Assembly: GCA_023053545.1 (NCBI GenBank)
Contig: JAKZAN010000006.1
Coordinates: 7,507,001-7,571,000, forward strand
DNA length: 64,000 nt
Reading direction: 5' to 3'
Source: Lepidurus packardi
Taxonomy: Eukaryota > Arthropoda > Branchiopoda > Notostraca > Triopsidae
A program made the position numbers and the translations under genes. Positions 11,430 to 25,800 of the stretch are shown piece by piece; the first letter of the stretch is position 1; the number at the start of each line of letters is the position of its first letter. The notes beneath the pieces were generated by a model. The model made no database searches, was not told the origin of the DNA, and saw only the letters and a program-made list of their open reading frames with translations.

Positions 11430-14400
11430 ATGATGAAATTCAAGTCATTGTTTCGTCGAAAAGCCAGCGGAAGCTCTTCCCCGTCTCCTGATGCACTCAG
11501 CCCAACCCTTTCTCAGTCTTCATCGTCGTCTTCCTTAATTACAACCCCAGCCGTTTCTCCAATAGGAGAACCGTCACAAAGCCCTGTAGCACACCAAAGA
11601 GCTGCAAGTGCTGAACCATGCCTTACTAGGGGTCTTTGCTTACCAGGCCCACAATCTGGAGCTAAAAATGTGTCTTCGAGAACTAGCGGCCTTCAAAAAC
11701 AACCAGGCTCCGTTCCTCAAGGAAGCCCAGTATTTGAACTTAGCAAATCCATGCCGGAGCTTGAAGAACGATTTGAGGAACACGAGTTGGATGAAACTGA
11801 TATGTCAGGAGCTTCCCAACCTGCGGAAAGAATTTCCGGTGATTCCCAGTATTTTACGCCCATGGTCAAAGATGTTCGATCTGCTACGTTTACATTTGGC
11901 GAAGAGGTACACACGAGTCTTCTTCATAGTCTCACAGTACTCATTCATAAACCTTATAGGAAAGAGGTGGCTCGCCTGTACATGCAGTGAAAGTCAACGT
12001 CATTCCTGCCAGTACCCTGAAGACAGATCGGGGGAGTATCCCCAAGGTTTCCGTGGCATGCCTTCAGGGTCGGATTCAAGAAATGGAAGAAACCCATCAC
12101 AGCACCAATGAAGAGTTACAAGCCACTCTACAGGAATTGGCAGATTTGCAGTCACAACTCAGTGAAGTCCATTGCGAGAACGAGAAACTTCACGAAGAAA
12201 AAGTTGCGTTAGAAGAATCTTTAAGACTGCAAGCAGAGCAACTGAAAGAAGCTCGTCTCCAAACCGATGCTTTGCAGCAAGTCCTTGCCCAGTATTCAGA
12301 AGCTAGGAGAGGGGCTGGCGATAACAAGGAACATCTGCTTGAATTGCTGGCCGTAAGTAAAGTTTTCCTATTAATCTTGCAAAATACTTTGCTCATAAGG
12401 GTGCAAAGAAGAGAGAAAAAAAAATTAAAAAGGAGTTTGGAAACTCAGTTTTCTCTGATATAGTTCCATTTGATGTACTCAACCCTGTTTCTTAGGGATC
12501 TGAGGACGAGCGCAAATCCTTACTAGCTCAAACAGCTCAATTGCAACGGTTACTCAGCAGCAAAGAGGAAGAAGCCACAGAAAAAGACAGTCATATTACG
12601 TGGCTCCAAACTCGTGTAGACCAATTGGAAGCCGCCGCTGCCGTAGCTGAAGCATGTATTAAACAAGTCAAGGCTGAGGTCGACGAGAAGCGACTGTTGC
12701 AGACCAAAGAACTGGAAGCCTTAAAACAAGACAATGAAGCGTACTTTGCCAAGTTAAGTAGCACGCAGGAATCTCTTATTCAAGTACAGCGTGAGGTTAA
12801 CTCCTACAAAGAACAAGCTCTTTCAGCTCAGGAAGAAACTAAGGTTATCAAAGTCTTTGTATAGCTGGGTATCTAACCGTGTTTTTAACAGGCTCTCAAG
12901 CAAAAGGCTTCTGCAGAAAAAGCAGATTTGGAGTACAAACTTGAGCAGTTGTTGGCTAAGAAGCAAACGCTAGTCGTGGAAACGGGCGCATTGCATGCTG
13001 CAGTAGCAGAACTGGAGCAAGCATGCCGTAGACATTTGGAAGACAAGCGAGAAATGCGGACAGCTGCTGAGCAGCAAGAAACAAAACTAGAAGAACTCGT
13101 AACTAGGCAGAAAGAAGCTGAGTGCACCTTAGCTGAAGAAAGATTCAAATGGGAAATGCAGGTATAAACAATAATTTTGTTGAATCTGTGAGCTCGAGCA
13201 ACACGTGTGAGACTTAAACGTCTTTTACGGCATCTTTTAGGTGGAGGAATGGCAACAGTTCCAGAAAGATTTGTTGACTACCGTAAGAGTTGCAAATGAT
13301 TTCAAAATGGAAGCTGCTCTTGAAGTTGAGAAAGTTACGGAAGAAAACCAAAGCTTAAAAGAGCAACTTACAGCTTTACAAGCAGAATTAGGTCAAATCA
13401 AGAGCGAACATCCTTCCCAGCCCGAAGTTCCAACTACAGCCGTGGCCGCAGTATCTCCTCGACGCGTTTTGCGCACGATGTCTACCCAGTCAGCAGGCGA
13501 AGTTGTTATCCGACCTAAAAATCTTCCTACTCGCTTAGATAATCCCCGGCTTTCAGTGAAAAGCTTGATTGAAAACATTGAAGTATGCTCGAAACATACG
13601 AAAGGTATTTTCCGCTTTCAAATGGAATTTCTGCTAAGATTTTGAGTATAGAGGATGGCGTTTTGTCTCCCACTACTACATCTCCAACACTCCTGGTGGC
13701 CACTGTGAGGCCAGGTACTAGCAGCATTATCGACGCACCCCCTCCAGTCATTCCCAGTCATGCGGAACTTAAGAGAACTGACTTACAGAGAACTGCAAGT
13801 GATACGTTTTGTATACGGAGCCGAGAAAATGCGCAAAGAGCTTCTTTCAACGAACTGCAGCACCGAAGTTCATATGGAGGTAAAATTTCAAAGCTTCAAA
13901 TCCGCTCAATTTTTATTTCCAATTTAAATTGTCTAGATGGGCTCAGTGCTCTCAATAAAGACAACATTCCAACGATGAAGACGTCACCTTTGAAGGTATC
14001 ATTCGATAAGAGCTTGGAAACCCCTCGCAAGTCTAGCCAGGGAGAAAACGGTAACGAATTGTTGTTCGTACAATTTTTAAGGACTAATGATGATGCACAG
14101 GAAAAGATCCTTTGGCTAATTTGATGAAAAATGGCGGTTCCAAGCGAAATGCGTTATTGAAGTGGTGCCAGCAGAAAACTGTGGGGTATCCTGGGATAGA
14201 CATTACCAATTTTAGCAGTTCTTGGAACGATGGTTTAGCTCTTTGTGCCCTGATGCACACTTTTTTGCCGAATGCCATTCCTTTTGCTACGCTCAACGCT
14301 CATGACACCAAACGAAACTTTACTTTAGCTTTTAAAGCTGCCGAAATGGTGGGCATACCCACACTTTTGGTAACATAAAATATGCTGAGAAATTTTTAAC

Positions 14401-14529
14401 TTTTCATTTTTTTAACTATTTTTGTTCCCTTACATTTAGGATATTAACGACATGATTTCCAAGGAAAGGCCAGATTGGCAATCCGTCATGGCGTATATTA
14501 CTTATATTTACAAGCATTTTGAAGGTTAA
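11430..14529 (+). CDS. SPECC1L: Cytospin (SPECC1/SPECC1L-like) coiled-coil and calponin-homology protein
   Basis: Nine exons: 11430-11906, 11960-12352, 12496-12843, 12892-13161, 13241-13582, 13639-13879, 13937-14050, 14101-14369 and 14440-14529. They close to 847 residues. After a Ser-rich N-terminus ([11 protein letters not shown] start), residues about 190-500 are a long Glu/Gln/Lys/Leu coiled coil. [12 protein letters not shown] and then a low-complexity linker lead to a C-terminal calponin-homology domain containing [33 protein letters not shown] and [20 protein letters not shown], the hallmark of cytospins. Family proteins bridge actin and microtubules and act in adhesion, cytokinesis and facial morphogenesis in vertebrates. 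ATG at 11433 is an alternative start. The acceptor at 13638 is the least certain boundary. Symbol given by family, not by orthology test. Confidence 0.9.
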
Positions 14530-14923
14530 ACCTACACTCCGTCAAGCTCCTCTACACTAATATTTTGCACTGCGTATTTATGCTGTGTTATAAGACATTT
14601 TCCTGAGATTATGTGGACCAATTGGGAAAATTATCAAGCGTCAATTCCATTTTATAAGAGTTATTTGCCTTTCATCCTTGAATCGTGCTTGATCTAGTAT
14701 ACTATTTGCAAGCAGAACTTTTCGTGTAAAAATTCACTTTGTTTTCATTTTGCATCCACAGCTTTTTGTATTCGGCTCAAATAGACGCATGTAATAAGAT
14801 TAACAACCACCATAAGTTAGATCAACGGGTTCGCTACCTTCAGGATTGCCTACAAAGTTAAAGGGCAGACTTTTTGACCAAAAAGTCTATTGGGGGAGTC
14901 AAGTAACATAACTTGATGTGTGG
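14530..14923. other. Convergent 3' region between cytospin and malate dehydrogenase
   Basis: About 390 bp holding the 3' UTRs of both convergent genes. No coding frame or RNA gene recognised. Confidence 0.5.
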
Positions 14924-16372
14924 TTAGTGTTTCTGTGCGAATTCCTCTCCTTTCTTGATGTTCTTCAGAAGCTCGGGTAAAGCAGCAGCCAACATCTGTT
15001 GTTCAAAATCGGTCAGCTTACCCAAACCCAAGTTCTTTTCCACACCATTGGGCTAAAAATTGATAGTGGATTACTGGACATGCTCTTTCACAACATTAAA
15101 AGAAACACTTACGCCTAGAAGAATGGGAGTAGAGAAGTAAGGAGAATCTGTGACGTCAGAAGCTACGAAAGCGCACTCGACAACGCCTTGCTCTCCCCTG
15201 ATGGCACGGATGAGCGAAACAGCAAAACGAGCTCCAGCGTATGCCATAGACAACGTAGCAGAGCCAGCACCAGCCTTAGCCTTGACTACTTCCGTACCAG
15301 CTTCCTAGAAAAAGAAATCAAAGCTTATATTCTATTTCTTAACTTGGTTTTTAAAAAGTCTTACTTGGATACGTTCAGTCAAAGCTTTGAGTTGGTCAGC
15401 AGGGAAGGATACTGCAGGCTGGCACTGAGAAATTAAGGGCATGATGGTAACGCCAGCATGTCCGCCAACAACAGGGCAGTTCACTTTAGTTGGGTCCAGT
15501 CCCTAAGATAAAACATAAGTACTCAATGTACCAAAGAATTGAGAAATTACTTTCAATTCGGCGACGAAGGTATTTGCGCGGACAACATCTAAGGTGGTCA
15601 CACCAAAGAGACGTTTAGGGTCAAATACACCAGCCTTCTTGAAGATTTCGGCAGCAATGGGTACAGTGCTGTTCACCTAAGACCAACTGTCGTAACATGG
15701 ATTTGAGATATTAAAATAAGTCTTACGGGGTTGGCAATGATACCAATAAGAGCCTTGGGGCAGACTTCGGCTACAGCTTTGGCGAGATCTCGAACAATGC
15801 TGGCATTGATGTTAAACAAGTCATCACGGGTCATGCCAGGTTTGCGGGGTACTCCAGCAGGGATGATGACAACCTCGCATCCTTCCAAAGAAGCCTAAGG
15901 CGAAGAGTTAAATTTCGCACTACAATGCTTATCGGTTCCATGTACTTTGAGTTGGTCGGGCCCGGTGAAACCTTGTACTTTGGCTGGTGTATTGATGTGG
16001 CTCAAATCGGCAGCAACACCAGGGGTGTGTACGATATCGAAGAGGGATAGTTGAGAAACCAAGGGGCTTTGCTTTAGAAGCAATGACAGGGGTTGTCCAA
16101 TACCTCCACTGGCTCCCAAAACGGCAACTTTCGTGTTAGCCTACAGAAAAAGTGTCTTTTATGGCAATAAACTAAATAACATATACTAATTAAGTAACCG
16201 GATGTGGCCTGGTCTAACATCTTGCTCATACTAGCGCCAGAACCAGACTCGATTACGTGACGTCGTAAAACAAAGGCTTGGTATTTGAAGAACTTACCTT
16301 GGTTGACGTAGAAAAAGCTTTGGCGCTATTAATCGTTGCTTTAAGCAGTTGAGGTTTAGCGAGGGTAGCCAT
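14924..16372 (-). CDS. MDH2: Malate dehydrogenase, mitochondrial
   Basis: Seven exons on the minus strand, start codon at 16372-16370, stop at 14926-14924. The first exon (16298-16372) encodes a basic, hydroxylated presequence beginning [20 protein letters not shown], typical of matrix import. The second has the NAD-binding Rossmann loop [15 protein letters not shown]. Later exons carry [13 protein letters not shown] with the substrate-binding arginines, [16 protein letters not shown], the catalytic histidine in [10 protein letters not shown], and end EEFAQKH. It catalyses malate/oxaloacetate interconversion in the citric acid cycle and malate-aspartate shuttle. It is transcribed divergently from the SAM synthetase gene across about 1 kb. 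All visible motifs are intact. Confidence 0.95.
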
Positions 16373-17366
16373 TATTATCTTGATTTAACCTTAAGGGAAA
16401 GGGCCCCGGAAGATACAGAAGTGAACCGACCTGACAAGACGACCGAAAGGGAGGAGCAAAGGCAAGAAGGCGGAAGGTCGTTTTTTTGCGTCGCTGTTGA
16501 CCAAGTTGGTACTGGCAACGCTGCAGCATCCATTCATAAGGAGGCCTTAATATTCACGGATAGTTGGAAAATACATATAGATGATTATTTTTATTTACTT
16601 GGGTTATGAATATTTTTTAAACTATGGGTGAGAGCGAATTTTCTTAAGCATATTTTTTCCCGCGCACATTTTGAATTCATCTCGAGTTCAATCGATCAGG
16701 GTGAGAAAGCTGGAGACTCCCGAGATTAGACAGATAAGCTGACCTGCCTCAATTACTCACTACTGTTAAGCGAAACACGCGTTTGGAAATGATTGCGGAA
16801 AAATGTAAGATTACTGCGTCGTCTTCTTATAGAGTTTCCCTTGGGTTCATTTCTTAATATGAGCTATCTCGTCGCCCCATAAGGCCATGAGGTCAAAGGA
16901 CAAAGTTCAACAAATACACAAAGATCAAAGCATGCTGCTGGTATGTATGCTTCAAACGATTTTCAATCAAAATTCAATTTATGTGATTTTATTTTATGCT
17001 GAAATTCACTAAGCCTTTAGTGAGAAGAGCGAATACTTTAGTAATAATTTAAATGAAACCGCAATTTCTGTTCTTTTCTTTATTTTTTCTTCGACGTCAT
17101 TATTATACGCAAAAAAATCTAGATACGTTAACTACAAGCATCCGCTTGTATTCACATACCGTCGGTGGAATATCCGCATGAAAATTATATCGGAAGGAGC
17201 TTAAAACGATGTCGATATGGAGCGTCCGCTTTAGCTATAAAAGACAGCAAGAAGCCTAGGGCCGGTCTCTGTATACGCGCGTTTGACAGCTGGGTAGGAA
17301 GTAGGCTCTCCCCTATCTCTTGATTGTGTTGTGATCCCCTTGTTATTTACCTTCAAAATATCGGAG
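16373..17366. other. Divergent intergenic region between MDH2 and SAM synthetase
   Basis: About 1 kb between two outward-facing start codons, so it should contain both promoters. No coding exon and no clear TATA box with convincing spacing were recognised; an AT-rich stretch lies at 16930-17130. Confidence 0.45.
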
Positions 17367-19335
17367 ATGTCGACCAGAAACTCGGGAAACGAAATGAAGA
17401 ATTCCGAAGACACATTTCTGTTCAGTTCCGAATCTGTGGGAGAAGGCCATCCAGGTAAATATGCAAGATAAAACTGCATGGAAGATGATGCAAAGCACGT
17501 GGCGCCTTGGCCTTGGCAGTGATGGCGTAAAATGTTCTAGTGGCTTTTCGTGCTTTCTGCTGCAGATAACGCCGAATTGTTGAATCTATCGCTATTGAAT
17601 TATTTATGTCTTATTTTTATCACTTAATCTAGATAAAATGTGCGATCAGATCAGTGATGCAGTTCTCGACGCTCACCTGAAACAAGATCCGAACGCCAAA
17701 GTTGCGTGTGGTAAGCTTACTCTCCCTTGTTTCTTTTGTTCCCTTGTTTACATGAAAGTCTTGCACTTTCTTGGAGTGTGCCCAAGGTTGTCAATTCAAC
17801 CAGTAATCTCTGATTTCTTGATGTTTTCATAGAAACTGTAACCAAAACTGGCATGGTTCTGATTTGCGGCGAAATTACATCCAAGGCTAACGTTGACTAC
17901 CAAAAAGTTGTCCGGGACACCGTCAAGCATATTGGCTATGATGATTCCTCCAAGGGTAAGAGTTTTAATTGCACCCTTTCGTTTACATTTCGTAATGGTT
18001 TTCATTCTTTGTAGGATTTGATTCCAAAACGATGAATCTTTTAATTGCAATTGAACAACAATCCCCCGAAATCAGTGGTGGTGTCCATGAGAACCGTGAC
18101 GATGAAGACGTCGGTGCTGGTGATCAAGGATTAATGTTTGGCTATGCCACGGATGAAACTGAAGAGTGCATGCCACTGACTGTTGTTTTAGCTCATCGCC
18201 TTAATCAGAAATTGTCCGAATTGCGTCGTAATGGCAAATTATGGTGGGCCTTGCCAGATTCCAAATCTCAGGTACCATCCTATTCTATAAGACTCTCTCA
18301 AATCTGGTAGATTAATATTTTGATAACCAACATTAGGTGACCTGTGAATACCGTTCCGAAAACGGTGCCTGTATTCCTATTCGGGTCCACACAGTTGTTG
18401 TCTCCACGCAGCACTCAGCTAAAGCATCCCTGGAGGAGCTTCGTCGCGACGTTATGGAGCATGTCATTAAAGCCGTCATTCCCGAGAAATACCTCGACGA
18501 AAATACTGTCTACCATATCAATCCCTGTGGTTCGTTTATCTACGGAGGGCCTATGGTAATTGACATATTTAAAGTTATTTTCTAGCTCTATGTTACTAAA
18601 AACTACTTTTTTTTATGTTTTAGGGAGATGCTGGTCTAACCGGTAGAAAGATTATCGTCGATACCTACGGAGGATGGGGAGCACATGGAGGAGGTGCCTT
18701 TAGTGGCAAAGACTATACCAAAGTTGATCGTTCAGCTGCCTACGCTGCTCGTTGGGTCGCTAAATCCCTAGTTAAAGCCGGTTTATGCAGACGTTGTTTA
18801 GTGCAGGTAACAATTGAAGAAATGTACTCTTTTGCATCTTAGTAATTTAAAATTACTAGGTTTCTTATGCCATTGGCGTGGCAGAACCACTGTCCATTAC
18901 CGTTTTTGATTATGGTACGTCCTCTAAGACACAAAAAGAGTTGCTCGCTATTGTCCACAAAAATTTCAATTTGAAGCCCGGCAGAATTGTCAAGTAAGTT
19001 ATTTGTATTTCATGAAAAAACATGTTACGCAGAACTTGCAACAGTGCCTTGTCACTGTTGATACGCCTGTGCAGATAGATATGACCGTTATTGACTGATT
19101 ATTGACGTTTATTATTCTTAGGGATCTTAACCTAAAAACACCCTTTTACCAACAAACGTCCACCTATGGTCATTTTGGACGAGACATTTTCCCTGGGAGC
19201 AGCCCAAAACTCTCGAGCTTTAATTCTGAGATGTTTTTGAAACCATATTGCGCGCCAGTGCTTTTCGCCAATTCGCATGTCAATCTTCCTTTTTTTGCAA
19301 TTGAGATTTTTTCCACCATCGTGTTTAATTATTGA
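17367..19335 (+). CDS. MAT2A: S-adenosylmethionine synthetase, with a 1-nt frameshift near its C-terminus
   Basis: Eight exons: 17367-17454, 17633-17710, 17833-17955, 18015-18271, 18337-18555, 18624-18806, 18860-18993 and 19122 onward. Motifs: GEGHPDKMCDQ (ATP and metal), [24 protein letters not shown], and [19 protein letters not shown]. It makes S-adenosylmethionine from methionine and ATP in the cytosol. The last exon reads [11 protein letters not shown] and then loses homology. Shifting by one base after TTCCC gives WEQPKTLEL followed by TAA at 19221-19223, the expected family ending. So one base, most simply a C in the run at about 19191-19193, is missing. As written the frame runs on 37 extra codons to 19335. 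A sequencing or assembly error is likelier than a real mutation. Symbol is by family. Confidence 0.93.
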
Positions 19336-19899
19336 CTACCTTACGAGAACCGTGCCACGTGATCAGACCACGTAGCTAATTATCGTGCGTCCTCCTTTTT
19401 TTTATAAGTTTGCAATTAAAAAAGAGAACCCCGGTTTAGATGTACTACTTGTAAGGTTTTTTTTTACTGCGTTCTTAGATTGAGAAGGTTTTGTTAGAAC
19501 TTGGTAAGAGTGGTCTTGCAATGAAAGCCTTAAACCCTTGCACGTCTGATTGCACTGTTTTTCTATTATGGTTTAGTTTATCGCAGTCACCAATATTTTC
19601 TTTTGAGTTCACCATATCTTATCGCTCGCCTTCTTACGCATTGGAAGGTGCGTCTCGGATTGGTCGGGAAAACTGTGTTTCTTGCAAGTGTCACAGAGAA
19701 CGTCACCAAAATACACAGTGCCATGAGTTATCATAACTAATTTCACAGTAAGATTATTTTTAGCCCCTATTTACTCATATTCCTATCAATGGGCTGTTTG
19801 TATTAGATAAACTCTCACTGTGTAAGGTATAATAGCTCAAATTATTTTTATTGAATCATGTACATTATTTTGGCCTAGAAAAACAAGCGCAAACGTTCA
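19336..19899. other. Convergent 3' region between SAM synthetase and cadherin
   Basis: About 560 bp without a recognisable coding exon; AT-rich with several T runs. It should hold both 3' ends. Confidence 0.45.
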
Positions 19900-22800
19900 T
19901 TAATTAACTTGTGCGGTAGTGGGAGGTAACCGGGTAGTTTGCATGTCATAAAGGATGGTGAAAACGCTTTTCTTTTCCATGTAGCGTTTGTTTTTGGGCG
20001 GGTTCACACCATTGACCATAATACCTGAATCGAGGTCGTCTTCAGCAGTACTATTATGTACTACTTCACTCATTTCCACTTCTAAAGGCTCTCCAGGGTT
20101 TCGTTCAGTTTGGGTGACTGTAGTTGTAACATCCGCATTACTTCTAGTCTTGTTAGCGTGAACTAATGCTGCACCGTTTCGTCTACTTAGGCTGTTTCTC
20201 CTTGAATTTGATTGGCTTATAGGGTGGTCATGCGGTTCCTCCCCTCCTTCATCTTTTCCGTTTTTAGTCTTACTGTTGTGATTATGACTGTGAGGGGGGT
20301 CGATTTTGTTTCGAGCTACTGCTTTCTTGTGACGTAGCATGCTCGATCTGTTATTGAAGTACGGATGGTCTTGTTCGCCATCACTGTTGATACCCGAGAT
20401 TGAGGCTCGACGGGACGTTTTGGTAGAATCTGAATTATTGTTTTTAGCTGTACTACTCGTCTTTTCCGTGTCGCTTGGGACATTGCTTTTACCTTCTGCG
20501 AGAACCTGCATATCAATGGGGCCAGTATTTGTATTTGGACTAGATTTGGTTCCTATGTTAAGCTGCATATCTTTAGACGATTGCGAATTGTTTAAGTCGT
20601 TAATGTGATTACTGTGTGAGGCATCCATAATTCGCTCACTTCTGGGCAGAGTATTTCGTGTTGGTTTATCTGAGTCATTTAGTTGGGGAATGCGCTCTAC
20701 TTCTTGACTGGTTTGGCGAAGTGTTCGATTCCCTTGGTTGTCGGACGTCTTCCGACCTACTCGACTTGCCATTTCAAGCGCCATGACACTCTCTGTTTCT
20801 TCTAGAATTGGACTTCGAACGTTAATCTTGGGCCTACTCGTTTCAAAGTCTCTATTTCGGTCGTCTTGAGGTCTGGCGTTGGATAATTCGTGTACTCCGT
20901 GACGTCGTCGATCGGCGTATTGGTCCTCATTAATGGCTTGTGAATGATCAGATGGGATCCATCCGTTGGGCTGACGGTGGGAAGGTGGCCCGTTGTCGTG
21001 GCTTTGGTCTTGCATAAAACGCGACATTATTATCTCTTTCCCATCGCGTTCGTCTCGACCGTCAACATATCGCACCACTTGGTATCGGTCGTTTGCATTA
21101 TCCACGGACCTTGGACCTTTAAGTGTTTCGCGTTGTAAGTCTGGGCTCAGTTGGGAGTCGCTGTTACTTCTCTGGAATTTTGCACGGCGTTCCTCTTCTT
21201 CAAAGCGAATAACTTCGGCGTTGCCTATCTGATGGAAACTGCCTTTGCGATCTCTTACTGGACGACCAAATTGACCATCAGAGCGACTCTCCCATTCCCG
21301 ATTTAGCCTGGTTTGGCGTTGTCGGTCATCGTCAATTCCCAAGACAATTCGTCTGGGTGATCTATCACGGTTTACCAACCTATTGAGCAATCCCACGTTA
21401 GTTTCTCTCTTTTGTTCTCGGAAATTCTGGTTCCTTAACCTGGATTCACGATCTTCAGCGTCCAAATCTTCGAGATACATGTTGCGATATGAATTTTGAC
21501 CAGCCCGATCATCATCGCGAAAGGACGTCACACGATTGTCCGATTCGCGACGCCTGCGAGACTTATCGGATTGAATAGAATTCTTCCCACGCCGTGGCAA
21601 ACTCAAGTATTGTCCTTGTTCACCACTCCAAGCCTCACGACGACCTATTGTTTTATTTTCATATCTTGCATTAATTTTGCTTTTAATGTAAATATTTTCA
21701 TTTTCAAGGTATCTTATTAATTAAATAATAGCTTATCTTAAATGCAAAAAATGCCATTTAAAATGTATTAAAAAATTTACCTATGCTAGCAGCTTTGCTG
21801 GAAGGTCCTTCGTAATTCATGGCAATGTCCTTTTCTCCTAATATAACACCATTGACGCCGCTTTCTCCGGCACTGATTTTTCTGGATTTGGTTTTACGGC
21901 AACTAATTGAAAGTAATTAACGGTTTTCCTTTCAAAAGACAACAAAATTACCTATCTTTATAACACCAGCAACCTGGACAAAGGCAGCAAATAAGCATGA
22001 TGAGTACGGTGGAAAGTAATATAACTGCCAAAGTAACCAGTACCCAAAACAGCACACTATTTTTGTACTCGTATTCCTCCTGCAGACAAATGCAACAGTA
22101 AAGAACATGTTTGGAGACTTTGTTCGAACTAATTTACCATTTTGCTAATAGTTGCCCCTCCAAAAGAAGCTGAAGAAAGTAATTCGGATTGAATTCGCTC
22201 TATGTCAACCGTCGCTGCACTTGAGGGGAACCGGACTGTCGCAGTCACTCGGCTCTTCGGTATACTGCTATTAATGAGGAATATAATATATTGTAAGGTA
22301 AATAATTGCTACGTAATTTGACAAGACTCTGTTTTACCTGTCTCCATTGGTTTCAGCAACTCCTCGAGTTGCTAACGCGGAGCCGAATTCTTCTGCTAAA
22401 GCGTTCACTCCTGGTGAATTGGCGGTATAAGGTTGTACTGACTGAATTGCGGTTGGCGCTCCCGTTAAGGCACTTAACATGGTTTCAATACTTCGGCGGT
22501 TACGCTCGATTTCGGATACAGAACGTGGAAGAATGAAGTAAATATTTCGCGATGTTATTTCTTGTGTGTAAATTTGAACCGGAACATCTGAATTCATATG
22601 GGGCACTCCTAAAATCAGGATCACTTTATTTATCAAGAAATTGATGTTCATAAGAGTGCCATTTTTATTGGTACCTAAGTCATATGCTCGGACATGAAGC
22701 GTTATAACGGGTTCGATATTTTCTTGGGATAAAGGCGAAACCAAGGCTATCTCTCCTGTTTTTTCATTGATGCGAAACTTGGACTCATAATTGCCACTTA

Positions 22801-25800
22801 CTATTTCGTACCGCACGTCACTATTAGGCCCCTGCCCGTCAATATCTATTGCCTATCAAGGAACAAACAAACTTTTACAAATTCTTTGAGTCAGCGTGCA
22901 GCTTTTTATCGATTTCCCATAGATATCAATTATGCATTTGGCAGACGAGGGCGAACCTTACCTGAACGACGAGTTTGGAAGTCAGGCGTGTGAGATCAGG
23001 GGTCACGCTAGCTTCGTATAAGCTCTCTGAAAACCTAGGAGGATTGTCGTTGGCGTCTTTCAGCTTAACAATTAATGTTGCAAGAGATGCTCGACCGTTA
23101 CCCTCTTCGTCTCGAGCTTCCACCGATAATGTAATTTCTAGGATTACCCCCAAAAATGAACGGTTAATGTTGAAAGGTTAAGAAACGAGTCCAAATTGAA
23201 AAAAAGCTAAGAATTTTGGCAGACCTGGGGATATTTCACGATCCAATTCGGGACTAGAAGTAACAGTAACAAGTCCAGTTACAGGATCCAGATTAAACAC
23301 ACTGGCGTGTTCGCCAGTAATTTTGGTATAGCGAATTGCACCGTATCTTCCCGTATCCACATCCGTGGCTGATACCTGCAAAAAAAATACTTATTTCAGA
23401 AGAGAATTCTAACATTTTTTTTTCATTTTATGTTTCTTTACCTGTACTACGGTAGTCCCTGGTGGACTGTTTTCCATGATTTCAGCAGTATACGGATTTT
23501 GACTAAAAACAGGCGAGTTATCGTTGATGTCATTCAAGTAAACTACTACGTCTGCCGTACTAGACTTGGTACTTCCTTGTTGGACTTCTTTTGCAACAAT
23601 CTACCGTGCATATTGAAGGTGTAAAAATAGCCTAGACTTTCAAACCAATTAAATACCTGAAAACTGATATCTTTGTTGATTTCGTAGTGCAAGTTGGCGG
23701 GGTTTTTTACTCGTATGACAAAGTTGGCTGTGTTTTCGGCCACCGCAGGACTGATATCAAACGTACCATTATCTCCCATTACAGACAAAGCGAATATGCC
23801 ATTTTGACCCTGGTCGCAAAGTAGAAAGGAAAAGCTTTACAGCACTGTATTATGCAGAGTTTCTGGATGCGCGGCTCAATGACAAGGTCTTCCATTATTT
23901 CTATTATATTCCCGTGAAGTACAACTGAATCGATTTCCATACTCCGGATGTTTTTAGCCCCAGCCAAAACACGGACCAATGGAAAAGGGCTGCATTGCTC
24001 GTGACATTCTCTCGTTTGCCTGCAAGTCTTTAAACCCCGAAACAATTACCTGATCGTTATCCGCAACAAAAGCTGTTTGAGGATCAGTAAATTGCAGGGC
24101 TGTTCCTATAGAAGCTCCTTCATCCATTCGCACCGTGTATCTGAAACCACAGACGTTAATAGCACTGATTGTTATACGGAGCTTTCAGGGTCACGTTTTA
24201 TGTACCTCGTACTACCAAATTGCGGAGCATCGTTATTCTCGTCCTGAACTATTAAGGCGACTTTGACTGTAGTAGTCATCGCAGAAATGTCACCGACCTC
24301 TGTTGTAACTTCCTCGGCAACAATAGTCAAGAGGAAAGGCGTATTGGGTCGAACCATCGCCGTAAGCTCCTTCAAGGGTTTCCGTAAAGTCAAGTCTCCT
24401 AAGTTAGTAAATTTATTAAAAAGTTTTTGAGTCGATTTGAGGTCCATTTTCGTACCAGTCTTGGAATTCATGTTGAAAAATGGAGCAAACGGGCTGGAAT
24501 CGGAAACCAAACCGTATCTGATCTCTCGAGGACCTCCCTTGTCACCATCTTCGGCATGTACATGAAGCACGAAACTTCCCTATAAGCGTTAAAAGAAACA
24601 ACCGTTCAGTCGACAAGCGCAAAACGACTGTATCATTTGTTCGCAAAGGGAAACTTTCGCGTGCTAGGCGGCTGCACTTAGCGTGGAGTTGTTCTTGGTC
24701 TTTAACACGAAATTTTCTTGGAAAACAACCTTAATTGACCCCTGCTATTGATATCATGCATCCAACATTTTTCATGCTCGCTTCCTTGTCCTTTTGCTCA
24801 AGCAAGTGCGGTGCATACGTATAAAAGCACAATTAAGCTTAATGTCCACGCGTCCTATTTTATTTGACCTGACGTTATGATGTTTTTGTCATTACGGGGG
24901 GAAAGGGGCTTACCGGAGTTAAGCTTTCAGGAATGCTGGTAACCGGAGGAGCAATTGTGAATACTGGGGGCGTATCTTGCACATCTATGACAATTACTAT
25001 CATGTTAAGTTCAACTGCGTTGCGAGTATCGGTCTTCATATTCACGTAAGCATTCTACAATACTTTATGAGTGATCGGAACTTAATATCTTGTGCTGCAT
25101 TCTTAGTTTCTTATACCATTGCCAGGAGTCGTAAGGTGTACATGCTTTGCTGTTCAAAATCCAATTTTTCGTTAAGGTATATTGAGCCATTACTTCGATC
25201 CGAAGCCGACAAGCGTTCTCCTAAGCGAAATTTTGATGACCCCTAAAGAAAGGTGTGAAATTAGGGTGGATTTTTAAGTGTCGCGGAAATGTTTACCCGT
25301 AATTCCATGAAAACGCCCCTGCTATTATTCATATTCTTTTTGGCTATAATAACTTCAAGCAAACTACCCACGGGAGTATTCTGTTGCAAGGATAAAATCA
25401 TGAATAATACGCTGATAATTCGTGACTAAGTTTGTGTTTACTTCAGGTACAAAAATATTGTTGTTCATGGACGGAAATGTTTCAGAAACTGGCGTACTGC
25501 CCGAAGTGCCTTGAATAGTTGCGGGAACTGTCGTTTTCCCTCCTTTTGTGTCTTGGACTGTAAGATTCAAATCGTAGGTCCTACCGACTTCCAAGTCTTT
25601 GCGGAGGATAACATCAGCTTCGCATACAGTATTTCTTTTGGTGCAGTTCATGGCCTCCAATGAAATTAGGCTGCGACCTACCTCCCCTAAAACACGTGGA
25701 GTTTTTGTTTGCTCGTGTATTCACACAGGTAAAACCATGGCTGTTATAAGAAAAAGAGAGAAAAAAACTATCGAGGTCAGCTGACTTACCAAGTACATCG

